Assembly (NCBI GenBank): GCA_018828145.1
Contig: JAHJWO010000042.1
Coordinates: 62,001 to 126,000, forward strand
Direction: 5' to 3'
DNA: 64,000 nt
Source: Alphaproteobacteria bacterium
GTDB lineage: Bacteria; Pseudomonadota; Alphaproteobacteria; Rhizobiales; Devosiaceae
Part shown: in pieces, positions 23,888-32,653 of the stretch
How positions within the stretch are numbered: position 1 is the first letter of the stretch
Layout: the number at the start of each line of letters is the position of its first letter
Notes under the pieces: model-generated
Databases searched by the model: none
Told to the model about the DNA's origin: nothing
The model's input: only the letters and a program-made list of their open reading frames with translations
Program-made: the position numbers and the translations under genes

Positions 23888-25732
23888 TTGGAAAACAACC
23901 TCCTGCTGGCTATTTTCGTTCTTCTGGCAGCCAGCGTCGCGCTGGTGCCGCTGGCCAAGGCCGCCGGCCTTGGCACCGTCCTGGGCTATCTCGCCGCGGG
24001 CGTCCTGATCGGCCCCTATGGTCTGGGCCTGGTTTCCGACAGCGAGCTGATCCACCAGATCGCCGATTTCGGCATCGTCATGATGCTGTTTCTCATCGGC
24101 CTGGACCTGCAGCCCACCGAACTCTGGCGCATGCGCAACAAGGTGCTGGGCCTGGGCGTGACCCAGATGCTCGCGACATCGACCATTATCGCACTGGCGC
24201 TGCTGGCCACCGGCTTTGCACCCGGCGTCGCCGTGATCATCGGCATGGCCCTGTCCATGTCTTCCACCGCCATTGCCATGCAATCGGCCCAGCAACGCGA
24301 TATCACCCGCACCGATGCGGGGCGCGCCAGCCTCGCCGTGCTGCTGGTGCAGGATGTATCGGTCATCCCCATCCTGGCGGCCGTGCCCCTGCTCGCCATG
24401 TCGATCGTCGCGCTCGACATCGAAGTGGCCGAAGCCGTCGAGGCCATGGCCAATCCGCTCGACTGGATCACCCCGCTCATCATCATCGGCGCCTTCATCG
24501 CCGCCGTGGTGGCAGGCCGCTACCTGGTGCGGCCGCTGCTGGGCTTCGTCGCCCGCACGGGCGTGCGCGAGGCCTTCACGGCGCTGGGCCTGGCCATGGT
24601 GGCCGGGGCGGCGCTGCTGGCCCAGGCGCAGGGCTTCTCGCCGGCCCTGGGCGCCTTTATCGGTGGGGTACTGCTGGCCGACAGCGAATATCGGCACGAA
24701 ATCGAGAGCAATCTGGAGCCCTTCAAGGGCCTCCTGCTCGGGCTGTTCTTCATCTCGGTGGGCATGTCGATCGCCTTCGACGTGCTGTGGTCCGAGCCGG
24801 TCCGGCTCGTGGCGCTGGTCATCGGCTTCGTCGGCATCAAGATCGCGGTGCTCTTCACCCTCACCAGCATCTTCCGCATGCATCTGGCCGATCGGCTGCT
24901 GGTCGCCATCCTGCTGAGCCAGGCCGGCGAATTCGCCTTTGTCATCTTCCAGTTCGCCGAGCGCGCCGGCGCCATGACCAGCCAGGACCATGCCCTGCTG
25001 GCCGTGGCGGTGGCGCTGTCGATGGCCACGACGCCGCTTCTGCTGCTGGCCTTCGACCGGCTGGTGGCACCGCGCATCGATGCCCGCAAGCAGGCCAAGG
25101 CGCATGACCCGATCGACGAGCACCGCAATATCGTCGTGCTCGGCTATGGCCGCTTCGGCCAGATCATCACCCGCATGCTGCGCAGCCAGGGCTTCGAGAT
25201 GACGCTGATCGACGATGATCCAGCCCAGATCGAACTGGTGCGCAAATTCGGCGTCAAGGTCTTCTATGGCGACGCATCCCGGCTGGGCCTGCTGCATGCC
25301 GCCGGCGTGGCACGGGCCGATCTCGTCGTCATCGCCGTGGGCGGCCATTCGCGCATTCTCGACATTGCGCGGACCCTGCGCCGGCATTTCCCCGATGTCC
25401 CGGTCGCCTCGCGCGCCATCGACCGGGGCCATGCCCATGAGCTGATGGCGCTGGGCGTCGAGATCTTCGAGCGCGAGACCTTCCTGTCGGCGGTGAGCCT
25501 GGGCGCCAAGGTGCTGACCCAGCTCGGCATCGCGCCTATCGACGCCATGCACATGGCCCAGGCCTTCGAGCGCCACGACAACAAGCTGCTCGAGGAGAGC
25601 TTTGCCGTGCGCAACGACGATGCCGCCTATCTGGGAATGGTGCGCGATTCCATGGGGCTGCTCGACGACGCCATGCGCGGCGACAAGCCTACCATTCCAG
25701 TTGACATTACAGTCCCGAAGCGTACCGAGTAG
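23888..25732 (+). CDS. Kef-type K+/H+ antiporter (CPA2) with TrkA-N domain
   Basis: A 614-residue protein: about 12 transmembrane segments in residues 1-390, then a cytosolic TrkA-N nucleotide-binding domain starting at NIVVLGYGRFGQIITRML. It belongs to the monovalent cation:proton antiporter-2 family with KefB/KefC. No separate KefF/KefG ancillary protein is nearby, so glutathione gating is uncertain. It starts with TTG at 23888, seven bases after AGGAG, 25 bases beyond trcR. Confidence 0.92.
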   Translation: MENNLLLAIFVLLAASVALVPLAKAAGLGTVLGYLAAGVLIGPYGLGLVSDSELIHQIADFGIVMMLFLIGLDLQPTELWRMRNKVLGLGVTQMLATSTIIALALLATGFAPGVAVIIGMALSMSSTAIAMQSAQQRDITRTDAGRASLAVLLVQDVSVIPILAAVPLLAMSIVALDIEVAEAVEAMANPLDWITPLIIIGAFIAAVVAGRYLVRPLLGFVARTGVREAFTALGLAMVAGAALLAQAQGFSPALGAFIGGVLLADSEYRHEIESNLEPFKGLLLGLFFISVGMSIAFDVLWSEPVRLVALVIGFVGIKIAVLFTLTSIFRMHLADRLLVAILLSQAGEFAFVIFQFAERAGAMTSQDHALLAVAVALSMATTPLLLLAFDRLVAPRIDARKQAKAHDPIDEHRNIVVLGYGRFGQIITRMLRSQGFEMTLIDDDPAQIELVRKFGVKVFYGDASRLGLLHAAGVARADLVVIAVGGHSRILDIARTLRRHFPDVPVASRAIDRGHAHELMALGVEIFERETFLSAVSLGAKVLTQLGIAPIDAMHMAQAFERHDNKLLEESFAVRNDDAAYLGMVRDSMGLLDDAMRGDKPTIPVDITVPKRTE

Positions 25733-25755
25733 TACGACCCTCCCCGGACTGCCCC

Positions 25756-26523
25756 ATGCCCCTTATCGATCCCTATTTCGTCACGGTTGCCGTGATCGCC
25801 GTGCTTATCGTTGGCCTCAGCAAGGCCGGCCTGCTCGGCAGCCTCGGCATGGTCGGCGTGCCGCTGCTGACCCTGGTCATGCCCGCCCGCGACGCTGCCG
25901 GCATGATGCTGCCGGTGCTGCTGGCCATGGATGCCATTGCCATCTATGCCTATCGCAAGGAGGTGAACTGGAAGATCCTGTGGATCATGCTGCCGGGTGC
26001 CGCCATTGGCACCCTTATCGGCTGGGTCCTCTGGGCCTTCGTCTCCGATGCCGCCGTGCTGCTGTTCGTGGGCGTGGTGACGCTGCTGTTCATCCTCGAT
26101 GCCCTGCTGCCGCTGCGCAAGAAGCTCGAGGGCCTGCCGCCGTCCCGGCCGTGGGGCGCGTTCTGGGGTGGCTTTGCCGGCTTTACCAGCTTCATCAGCC
26201 ATACCGGCGGCCCGCCCTTCCAGATCTATGTGCTGCCCCAGCGCCTGCCGCCGGCCCACTATTCGGGGACCTCGGCCTTCTTCTTTGCCATCGTCAACTC
26301 GGCCAAGCTGATCCCCTATTTCTTCCTGGGGCAGCTCAGCGTCGCCAATCTGACCCTGTCGGCCGCACTGATCCCCGTCGGCATCCTCGGCGTGCTGATC
26401 GGCATCTTCATGGTCCGCCGCATCTCGATGGCGCTGTTCTACCGCATCGCCTACTGGCTGGTTTTCCTGCTGGCCCTCAAGCTGATCTGGGACGGCGCCA
26501 GGGGCGTCTTCTGGGGGCTTTGA
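25756..26523 (+). CDS. TauE/SafE family permease (sulfite exporter type)
   Basis: A 255-residue integral membrane protein with seven or eight helices. Family landmarks are the N-terminal GLSKAGLLGSLGMVGVPLLT and the central GFTSFISHTGGPPFQIY repeat motif. TauE/SafE members export sulfite, sulfoacetate or related anions, but many have no assigned substrate. It follows the Kef gene by 23 bases and is probably cotranscribed. Confidence 0.9.
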   Translation: MPLIDPYFVTVAVIAVLIVGLSKAGLLGSLGMVGVPLLTLVMPARDAAGMMLPVLLAMDAIAIYAYRKEVNWKILWIMLPGAAIGTLIGWVLWAFVSDAAVLLFVGVVTLLFILDALLPLRKKLEGLPPSRPWGAFWGGFAGFTSFISHTGGPPFQIYVLPQRLPPAHYSGTSAFFFAIVNSAKLIPYFFLGQLSVANLTLSAALIPVGILGVLIGIFMVRRISMALFYRIAYWLVFLLALKLIWDGARGVFWGL

Positions 26524-26554
26524 GCCGTCAGGCCCATGCCCGAATGATGGACAA

Positions 26555-26588
26555 TAAAAAAGGGCCGCAGCACATGCTGTGACCCTTT
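26555..26588. terminator. bidirectional terminator between tauE-like gene and ydcH
   Basis: Symmetrical hairpin: AAAGGG pairs with CCCTTT, and within it CAGCA pairs with TGCTG. On the minus strand it is followed by TTTTTTATT, so it strongly terminates the YdcH-type gene. On the plus strand it is followed by CGTCC, so it is weaker for the permease gene. Confidence 0.8.
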
Positions 26589-26617
26589 CGTCCCGATTGG
26601 GGAATTCTGCGCCGCTT

Positions 26618-26791
26618 TTATTGGGTCGTCGTCGTAAACTTGTAGATTTCGTCCTTCACTTCGAGCTTCTTGCGCTTCAGCGCCGCTACCGTGAGATCGT
26701 CGTACCGGGAACTCTGCATCTCGGTCTGGATCTGGCGGTCCAACTCCTGATGGCGCCGTTCGAGCGCCGCGATATGCCCTTCAGTCGTCAT
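26618..26791 (-). CDS. YdcH/DUF465 family peptide
   Basis: A 57-residue charged helical peptide of the DUF465/YdcH family: MTTEGHIAALERRHQELDRQ..., then DDLTVAALKRKKLEVKDEIY. The family pattern is two antiparallel helices with a conserved LKKRKL-like segment. Function unknown. It is divergent from a second member of the same family 157 bases away, an arrangement seen before purE in related genomes. Confidence 0.85.
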   Translation of the reverse strand: MTTEGHIAALERRHQELDRQIQTEMQSSRYDDLTVAALKRKKLEVKDEIYKFTTTTQ

Positions 26792-26948
26792 GACAACTCC
26801 TTGAAAGCCTAGTGGACGACTCTGATCGTCACAAATAATTCACGACTTGTCGACTGCCTTCCCGGACCCGCTTGAAATCGGGTGCAAAACTTCCCGTGAT
26901 CGGTTAACCAAGGATGACGGCCGGAGCGTGAAAGGTACGCGGGTAGAG

Positions 26949-27164
26949 ATGCTTTCGCTCACCAAGGAACAGGAAGCCAGCCTGGGTCTGGAACTGGCAA
27001 CAAAACGCCAGGAACACAGCGATCTCAACGCCGCGATCGATACGCTGACCGAGTCCCATGTCGCCGACCGCATGCTGATTCAGCGCCTCAAGAAGCGCAA
27101 GCTGGCGCTCAAGGATCGCATCGTCCAACTCGAGAATATTCTGCTGCCCGATATCATCGCCTGA
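26949..27164 (+). CDS. second YdcH/DUF465 family peptide
   Basis: A 71-residue peptide with the same two-helix pattern (LATKRQEHSDLNAAIDTL, then MLIQRLKKRKLALKDRIVQ). It is a paralogue of the minus-strand member next to it. The ATG at 26949 has a modest GGTAGAG before it; a GTG seven codons upstream is an alternative start. It precedes purE by 76 bases. Confidence 0.8.
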   Translation: MLSLTKEQEASLGLELATKRQEHSDLNAAIDTLTESHVADRMLIQRLKKRKLALKDRIVQLENILLPDIIA

Positions 27165-27240
27165 TGGGGTTCGCCACCTTGAGTTGTGGCGAAATCTGGG
27201 CTAAATGCGCGCTTTGTGGAGCTTGAGGGACCAAGGCTCT

Positions 27241-27735
27241 ATGCTGACCAAACCGCAAGTCGCCATCGTCATGGGCAGCCAGTCGGACTGGCCGACCATG
27301 CGCCTCGCCGCCGAGACGCTCGAAGCGCTCGAAGTCGAATATGAGGCGCGCATCGTCTCCGCCCACCGCACGCCCGAGCGCCTCGTCGAATTTGCCACCA
27401 GCGCCCGCGCCGACGGCTTCAAGGTCATCATTGCCGGCGCCGGCGGCGCAGCGCATCTGCCCGGCATGATCGCCGCCATGACCCCGCTGCCGGTCTTCGG
27501 CGTGCCGGTCAAATCCAAGGCGCTCAACGGGCAGGATAGCCTGCTCTCCATCGTGCAGATGCCTGGCGGCATTCCGGTCGGCACGCTGGCCATCGGCGAG
27601 CCAGGAGCCATCAATGCCGCCCTGATCGCCGCGGCCGTCCTGGCCCTCTCCGACGACGACCTGGCCGACCGTCTCGACTCCTACCGCGCCCGCCAGACCG
27701 CCTCCGTCCCGCTTTTTCCCGCAGATACCGAGTAG
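27241..27735 (+). CDS. purE: N5-carboxyaminoimidazole ribonucleotide mutase
   Basis: Converts N5-CAIR to CAIR in purine synthesis. The 164-residue class I PurE has [14 protein letters not shown], the active-site SAHRTPERL histidine, [12 protein letters not shown] and [13 protein letters not shown]. The ATG at 27241 gives the usual N-terminus; a longer in-frame start is not conserved. purK follows after three bases. Confidence 0.97.
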   Translation: MLTKPQVAIVMGSQSDWPTMRLAAETLEALEVEYEARIVSAHRTPERLVEFATSARADGFKVIIAGAGGAAHLPGMIAAMTPLPVFGVPVKSKALNGQDSLLSIVQMPGGIPVGTLAIGEPGAINAALIAAAVLALSDDDLADRLDSYRARQTASVPLFPADTE

Positions 27736-27738
27736 ACC

Positions 27739-28827
27739 TTGGCTGACGACATTTCTCCGCTGCCGGCCGGCAGCACGATCGGTATTCTCGGTGGTGGCCA
27801 GCTGGGCCGCATGCTGTCTCTGGCGGCCAGCAGGCTGGGCATGCGCACCCATATCTTCTGCCCCGACCCCGATAGCCCCGCCTTCGAGGTCACCCCGCAC
27901 AAGACAGTCGCCGCCTATGACGACGAGGCCGCGCTGGCAGCCTTTGCCGACGCCGTCGATGTCATCACCTATGAATTCGAGAACGTGCCGGCCGCCACCG
28001 CCGAATTCCTGGCCGCCCGCAAGCCGCTGCGCCCCGGCGCCAACGCGTTGGCCGTATCGCAGGACCGACTGGCGGAGAAGGGCTTCCTCGCCTCCAAGAA
28101 CATTCCGGTCGCCCCCTATCGCGCGGTAGAGACGCTGGCCGACCTCGACGCCGCCATGGACGCGCTCGGCCTGCCTGCCGTGCTCAAGACCACCCGGCTG
28201 GGCTATGACGGCAAGGGCCAGCGCGTGATCCGCGAGCGCGCCGACGCCGCTGCCGCCTTCGCGGAGCTATCGCCCAAGCCGCTGGTGCTCGAAGCCTTCA
28301 TTCCCTTCGACAAGGAAATCTCGGTTGTCGTCGCCCGCAATGTCGCCGGCGAAGTGCGCGCCTTCGATGCCGCCGAGAATGTGCATCGCCACCACATCCT
28401 CTTCACCAGCACCGTGCCGGCCGATATCGCGCCGGGCCTCGAAAAACACGCCGCCATGCTGGCCAAGGTCATCGTCGTGGCGCTGGACTATGTCGGCGTG
28501 CTTGGCGTCGAATTCTTCGTCGTCCCCGGCGAGCGCCCGACCCTGCTGGTCAACGAGATTGCCCCGCGCGTGCACAATTCCGGCCACTGGACGGAGGCGG
28601 TCTGTCTCACCGACCAGTTCGAACAGCATATCCGCGCCGTGCTCGGCTGGCCGCTCGGCGACCCCGCCCGCATGGCCGATGTGGTGATGGAAAACCTCGT
28701 GGGTGACGAAGTGCTCACCGTCCCCACCGGCCTCGACGGCAACACCCAGCCCCATCTCTACGGCAAGACGGCAGTGCGGGCCGGGCGCAAGATGGGGCAC
28801 GTCAACCGCATCGTTCGGCGCGGTTGA
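27739..28827 (+). CDS. purK: N5-carboxyaminoimidazole ribonucleotide synthase
   Basis: Uses ATP and bicarbonate to carboxylate AIR, the step before PurE. The 362-residue ATP-grasp protein has TIGILGGGQLGRMLSLAASR at the N-terminus, KTTRLGYDGKGQ in the ATP-grasp region and VNEIAPRVHNSGHWT near the C-terminus. It starts with TTG at 27739, three bases after the purE stop. Confidence 0.96.
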   Translation: MADDISPLPAGSTIGILGGGQLGRMLSLAASRLGMRTHIFCPDPDSPAFEVTPHKTVAAYDDEAALAAFADAVDVITYEFENVPAATAEFLAARKPLRPGANALAVSQDRLAEKGFLASKNIPVAPYRAVETLADLDAAMDALGLPAVLKTTRLGYDGKGQRVIRERADAAAAFAELSPKPLVLEAFIPFDKEISVVVARNVAGEVRAFDAAENVHRHHILFTSTVPADIAPGLEKHAAMLAKVIVVALDYVGVLGVEFFVVPGERPTLLVNEIAPRVHNSGHWTEAVCLTDQFEQHIRAVLGWPLGDPARMADVVMENLVGDEVLTVPTGLDGNTQPHLYGKTAVRAGRKMGHVNRIVRRG

Positions 28828-28838
28828 GGCCAACCCCA

Positions 28839-28859
28839 CCTCTCCCTTTGGGGGAGAGG
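28839..28859. repeat. single palindromic repeat unit
   Basis: CCTCTCCCTTTGGGGGAGAGG lies between the convergent purK and hydrolase genes. It is the same 21-base unit that forms the outer arms of the composite repeat at 18026-18150. It may act as a simple bidirectional stop between the two genes, although no T-tract follows. Confidence 0.7.
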
Positions 28860-28866
28860 CGGGAAG

Positions 28867-29553
28867 CTACCGCGCCAGCCAGGCCTTCATCGCCTCAACG
28901 ACCGCCGAGGGGTTCTCCATCGTCGGCAGATGTGCGCTGTCGGGAAAGCGCACCAGTTCAGCTCCAGCTATTCCCGCCGCCATCTCCTCGGCCAGTTCGG
29001 GCGGGGTCAGCTTGTCGCTCTCGCCCACGCCCACCAGCGTCGGTACCTGGATGTCCCCCAGCGTCGGCCGGGAATCCACGCGGTTCATGATCGCCACCTG
29101 CTGGCGCATATAGGCTGCCTGCCCCACCCGCTCGGACATGGCCTGCACGTCGCCGGCGACAGGCGTCCCCATATGCTGGGGCGCGACGAGGCTGCCAAGC
29201 AACCCTCGCGATACGCCGATGAACTTTCCCTGCCCCACCATTTCGATGCCCTTGCGCCGCGTCTCCTTGCGCGCATCGTCATCAGCCCGTGCCGAAGTAT
29301 CGAACAATGCCAGATGCGTTACCCGCTCCGGTGCCTGCCGCATGATCTCGAATGCCACATAGCCGCCCATGGAAAGACCCGCCAGGGCGAATCGGGCCGG
29401 CGCCGCTGCCAGCGCCCGTTGCGCCATGGCGCCGATCGAGTCGTCCTGCGTCAGGTCGGCCACGACAGAGCGGGCATCAAGCCCGGCAATGACGTCGCGC
29501 CACAGCCGTTCGTCACAGATCAATCCCGGCAGCAGCAGCAGATCGCTTGCCAT
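28867..29553 (-). CDS. alpha/beta hydrolase
   Basis: A 228-residue soluble alpha/beta-hydrolase. The nucleophile elbow reads ALAGLSMGGYVA (Ser in GLSMGG), a GES(D) acid near VGVGESDKLTPP, and the catalytic histidine is in FPDSAHLPTMENP. There is no lid insertion of note and no signal peptide. The substrate is unknown. A GGGAGGG site precedes the ATG at 29553. Confidence 0.88.
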   Translation of the reverse strand: MASDLLLLPGLICDERLWRDVIAGLDARSVVADLTQDDSIGAMAQRALAAAPARFALAGLSMGGYVAFEIMRQAPERVTHLALFDTSARADDDARKETRRKGIEMVGQGKFIGVSRGLLGSLVAPQHMGTPVAGDVQAMSERVGQAAYMRQQVAIMNRVDSRPTLGDIQVPTLVGVGESDKLTPPELAEEMAAGIAGAELVRFPDSAHLPTMENPSAVVEAMKAWLAR

Positions 29554-29787
29554 TCCGGCCCTCCCTTGGCAAAATCACCGGGCTCGACTGTTTCGCTGGA
29601 GTGCCGTCAGGGCAAGCCCGGACTGACCAAATCCGCGGTTTTTCTCGTCGGCACAGTGGACAAGCCCGGATAGCTGGGCTATAGAGCGGCCCACGGTGAC
29701 TGGCTCTGCTGGTCGGCGATGGGGTCTTATGGCTCCAGAGCTCATATCCAAACCCACATGTCTAAGCTTCGAAAGGGCGGTTGACCT

Positions 29788-30060
29788 TTGCAAGTAGTCG
29801 TTCGCGATAATAACGTTGATCAGGCGCTGCGCGCGCTCAAGAAGAAGTTGCAGCGCGAAGGCGTCTTCCGTGAGATGAAGCTGCGCAACTACTACGAGAA
29901 GCCCTCTGAGAAGAAGGCTCGTCAGAAGGCCGAGGCCGTTCGTCGTGCCCGCAAGCTGGCGCGCAAGCGTCTGCAGCGCGAGGGTGGCCTGCCTGCCCCG
30001 ACCGCCACGGCGCGTCCCGGCCAGCCCGGTCGTCCGCCCGCAGCAATGCCGCGCACCTAA
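29788..30060 (+). CDS. rpsU: 30S ribosomal protein S21
   Basis: A 90-residue S21 protein: [20 protein letters not shown] and the basic helix [20 protein letters not shown]. It has a C-terminal extension of about 25 residues rich in Pro, Ala and Gly, as in other Hyphomicrobiales. The start is TTG at 29788, matching the family N-terminus; no ATG is available in frame. It ends at a strong terminator. Confidence 0.94.
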   Translation: MQVVVRDNNVDQALRALKKKLQREGVFREMKLRNYYEKPSEKKARQKAEAVRRARKLARKRLQREGGLPAPTATARPGQPGRPPAAMPRT

Positions 30061-30080
30061 GCGCTGGAACAGCAGTTTTG

Positions 30081-30111
30081 AAAACGCCGTCCTTCGGGGC
30101 GGCGTTTTTGT
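30081..30111 (+). terminator. terminator after rpsU
   Basis: Stem AACGCC(G)TCC/GGGCGGCGTT with a TTCG tetraloop, followed by TTTG. A-residues on the other side make it partly bidirectional, serving the convergent hydrolase gene as well. Confidence 0.88.
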
Positions 30112-30130
30112 TTGCCGGATCGCTGGCTGC

Positions 30131-30967
30131 CTAGTCCGCCATCACGCGTTCGAAGAACGGCCTTGCATGGCCCCAGATGCCGCGCCGCCACAGATCGCCA
30201 TGCCCGGCCCCGGGCTCGATCCACAGCTCATCCTTGTTGGGCGCCAGGGCATGCACCCGCTCGCCATTGCTGACGCCGATGGTCACGTCGCCCGTGCCAT
30301 GCGCCACCAGCACCGGCTCGGCTACGTCGACGATCCACTCATTGACCGGAAACTGGTCCTGCATCACCCAATGGACCGGCAGATAGGGATAGCGCTCCGC
30401 CGCCACCGTCACGGCAGAGAGAAAGGGCGTCTCCAGCAGCAATGCGCTGGCGTCGCGCATGCTCGCCACGAAGCTCGACGGACCCGACCCCAGCGATCGC
30501 CCCCAGATCACCAGGGGAAAGCCCTTCGCCGCCGCCCAGTCATAAACGGCGATAGCGTCTTCGAGCATGCCATCCTGGGTGATGGTGCCGGGTGAAGCGG
30601 GAAAGCCGCGATAGTCGAAGGCCACAAAGCCATAGCCATCGGCCACGAACTGCTCGTAGCGGATATGCTCCGCGCTGAAGCTGCCCGAATTGCCCTTGTA
30701 GTAGACGATCAGCGGCTTGCCTGCCCGCGGCGCCTGATACCAGCCATGGACCGTCCCATCGCCCACCGGGATGGCAATCTCCTCGGCATTGCCCAGCGCG
30801 GTGTCGGCCAGGGCCGTGATCGGCCCCTGGGCGTCATACTGCAGGTTGCGCTGGTTGACATACATATAGGTCACCACCCCGGCATAGAGCACGGCAACCA
30901 GGATTACGGCACTGACAAGGATACGGCGCAGCAGCTTCACGACGGGGACCTCGGAGAGATTCGACAC
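30131..30967 (-). CDS. membrane-anchored alpha/beta hydrolase (BEM46/ABHD13-like)
   Basis: A 278-residue protein with an N-terminal membrane anchor (about residues 13-35, LLRRILVSAVILVAVLYAGV) and an alpha/beta-hydrolase domain. The nucleophile elbow is VIWGRSLGSGPS and the last histidine is in PGAGHGDLW. In place of the usual HGNxG oxyanion segment it has YYKGNSGSF, with lysine at the histidine position. The family has no firm substrate. A GTG a few codons downstream is an alternative start. Confidence 0.83.
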   Translation of the reverse strand: MSNLSEVPVVKLLRRILVSAVILVAVLYAGVVTYMYVNQRNLQYDAQGPITALADTALGNAEEIAIPVGDGTVHGWYQAPRAGKPLIVYYKGNSGSFSAEHIRYEQFVADGYGFVAFDYRGFPASPGTITQDGMLEDAIAVYDWAAAKGFPLVIWGRSLGSGPSSFVASMRDASALLLETPFLSAVTVAAERYPYLPVHWVMQDQFPVNEWIVDVAEPVLVAHGTGDVTIGVSNGERVHALAPNKDELWIEPGAGHGDLWRRGIWGHARPFFERVMAD

Positions 30968-31020
30968 AAAGCCTACACGAGATGAATGACTTTTCGTCCC
31001 CCCGTTGAGGGGCTAGAGCC

Positions 31021-31659
31021 CTAGAGTTCGTCGATCGTCTGGCGCAGCGCGCGCTCGAACACTTCATCCGGTTGCGCGCCGGACAGGGCATACTTCTCCC
31101 CGAAGACGAAGAAGGGCACGCCGCGAATACCCTGCGCGGCCGCGTCATTGGCCAGCTGCTCGGTAATCGCCAGCTCGTTCTCGTCATTCATCGCATCAAG
31201 CGCGTCACCGCGATCAAAGCCGTATTCGACCGCGATATCGGCCAGCACATTGTCGTCGTTGACCTGCCGATGCTCGAGGAAATAGGCATTGGCGATGGCA
31301 TTGGCCAGTTCATGCTGGATACCCAGGGGCCTGGCCAGCCGGGTGATGGTGTGAACCTTCTTGGTCGGGAACATGCGCGGCTGCTGGCTGAGATCGAGAT
31401 CTATGCCGGCCTTCTTCGCCTCGCTCTCGACGCGCTCCCACATTTCCTTGGGATCGCGGCCATATTTCTCGCGCAGCATATCTGCGACCACAACACCCTC
31501 CTCGGGCGTATTGGGATCGAGATAGAAGGGGTGGTTTTCGACGACGACGTCGACATCCTCAGGCAGCGCCGCAATGGCCTTGTCGAGGCGCGCAGAGCCC
31601 ACCAGGCACCAGGGGCATACCACGTCTGTGAACACGTCGATCTTGAGAACTTTGGTCAT
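31021..31659 (-). CDS. DsbA family oxidoreductase (FrnE-like)
   Basis: A 212-residue cytoplasmic thioredoxin-fold protein of the DsbA/FrnE type: IDVFTDVVCPWCLVGSARLD with the CPWC active site near residue 15, the helical insertion, and RGVPFFVFGEKYALSGAQ with the cis-proline. Lacking a signal peptide, it is probably a cytosolic disulfide or glutathione-linked enzyme. The ATG at 31659 has AGGA before it; an upstream ATG adds eight non-conserved residues. Confidence 0.9.
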   Translation of the reverse strand: MTKVLKIDVFTDVVCPWCLVGSARLDKAIAALPEDVDVVVENHPFYLDPNTPEEGVVVADMLREKYGRDPKEMWERVESEAKKAGIDLDLSQQPRMFPTKKVHTITRLARPLGIQHELANAIANAYFLEHRQVNDDNVLADIAVEYGFDRGDALDAMNDENELAITEQLANDAAAQGIRGVPFFVFGEKYALSGAQPDEVFERALRQTIDEL

Positions 31660-31727
31660 GGGACAATCCTGTTTGTCCCTCACATGGCTTGGAAAGGCCC
31701 GGCCTGCAAGAACGCACCGCGAGGTAA

Positions 31728-32270
31728 CTAGGCCGCAGCCTGACTATTGGTTACCGCAAAGGGCGGCGACCAGGCCGCAGCAAAGCTCAGTCCGACAAAG
31801 GCACTAAAGCCCATCCAGGCAAGGCCCGGCGCCATGACCAGGGCCGCCTTCGCGTCCACGGCAGCCACGCGAACCATGGTTCCCAGGGCCACCACCAGCA
31901 GTGCAAAGGCGAATAGCGCCAGCATCAGCGCATCGAGCGGCATGACGAGGAAAGGGAAGGCAATGGTACCGGCCATCAATGCGACCAGCCACCAGCCGGC
32001 CACCCGGCCCGTGGCCCCGCGCGATGCCACCATCCAGCGGGAAATACCGAACAGCGGCAGCGCCGCCAGATGTAAAGCCGCCCCGACCCAGCCGGGCAGG
32101 CCCAGCGGCGAAAAGAACAGCGGCAGGACACCATTGAGTTCGGCAATGCCATTGGCAATGACGAATACCGCCAGCGGCAGCGCAGCGCTCAGAACGAGAC
32201 CAAGAGCATTGTGCCGGTCCGCATCGAGAACCGAAAGATACTGCTTCGATATTGCCCTGCTGGTGGCCAT
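31728..32270 (-). CDS. TspO/MBR-like membrane protein
   Basis: A 180-residue protein with five predicted transmembrane helices. The pattern NGVLPLFFSPLGLPGWVGAA, then GWW-L and AAVDAKAALVMAPGLAWMGF follows the TspO/MBR layout, although several signature Trp residues are replaced, so it is divergent. TspO proteins bind porphyrins and act in stress or tetrapyrrole regulation; whether this copy does is unknown. It is divergent from slyX. Confidence 0.7.
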   Translation of the reverse strand: MATSRAISKQYLSVLDADRHNALGLVLSAALPLAVFVIANGIAELNGVLPLFFSPLGLPGWVGAALHLAALPLFGISRWMVASRGATGRVAGWWLVALMAGTIAFPFLVMPLDALMLALFAFALLVVALGTMVRVAAVDAKAALVMAPGLAWMGFSAFVGLSFAAAWSPPFAVTNSQAAA

Positions 32271-32401
32271 TACCGGCTCCCGCTCTTGCCATTGACTGGC
32301 AAATCAATGGCCTTGGTGGAAAAGGGTTCCGTTAACGTCAATCACGCTCTGCTGTGCGGGCGGCGTGTTCTAGGCTAGAACCGCGCCAAAGGATGCCCAC
32401 C

Positions 32402-32608
32402 ATGACCGACTTTGCCGAACGCCTCGAGGCGCTGGAAACCCGCATTGCCTTCCAGGATCAGACCATCGAGGAACTCAATGCCACCATCACCGCGCAGTGG
32501 CGGCAGATCGACCTGCTGACCCGCAAACTCGAAACGGTCGAGCAGCAGGTGCGCAGCGGCGTGCATATCGCCGATCCCAGCACCGAACCGCCACCGCCGC
32601 ACTACTGA
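32402..32608 (+). CDS. slyX: SlyX family protein
   Basis: A 68-residue coiled-coil protein: MTDFAERLEALETRIAFQDQ, then a long helix and the C-terminal PPPPHY that is typical of SlyX. Function remains unclear. The ATG at 32402 has AAGGA eight bases upstream; an ATG three codons earlier is possible. Confidence 0.92.
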   Translation: MTDFAERLEALETRIAFQDQTIEELNATITAQWRQIDLLTRKLETVEQQVRSGVHIADPSTEPPPPHY

Positions 32609-32611
32609 AAC

Positions 32612-32641
32612 AAAAAAGGCCCGCCGAAGCGGGCCTTTCGA
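32612..32641. terminator. bidirectional terminator between slyX and pntB
   Basis: Perfect stem AAAGGCCCGC/GCGGGCCTTT with a CGAA loop. The minus-strand side runs into TTTTTTG, so it mainly terminates the pnt operon; on the plus strand it ends slyX. Confidence 0.87.
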
Positions 32642-32653
32642 AGTCTTGCCGGG

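Noticed and set aside
23051-25576. 841-codon minus-strand open frame opposite trcR and the Kef antiporter
   Set aside because: Rich in His, Gln and Gly with no domain; the plus-strand genes are clear.
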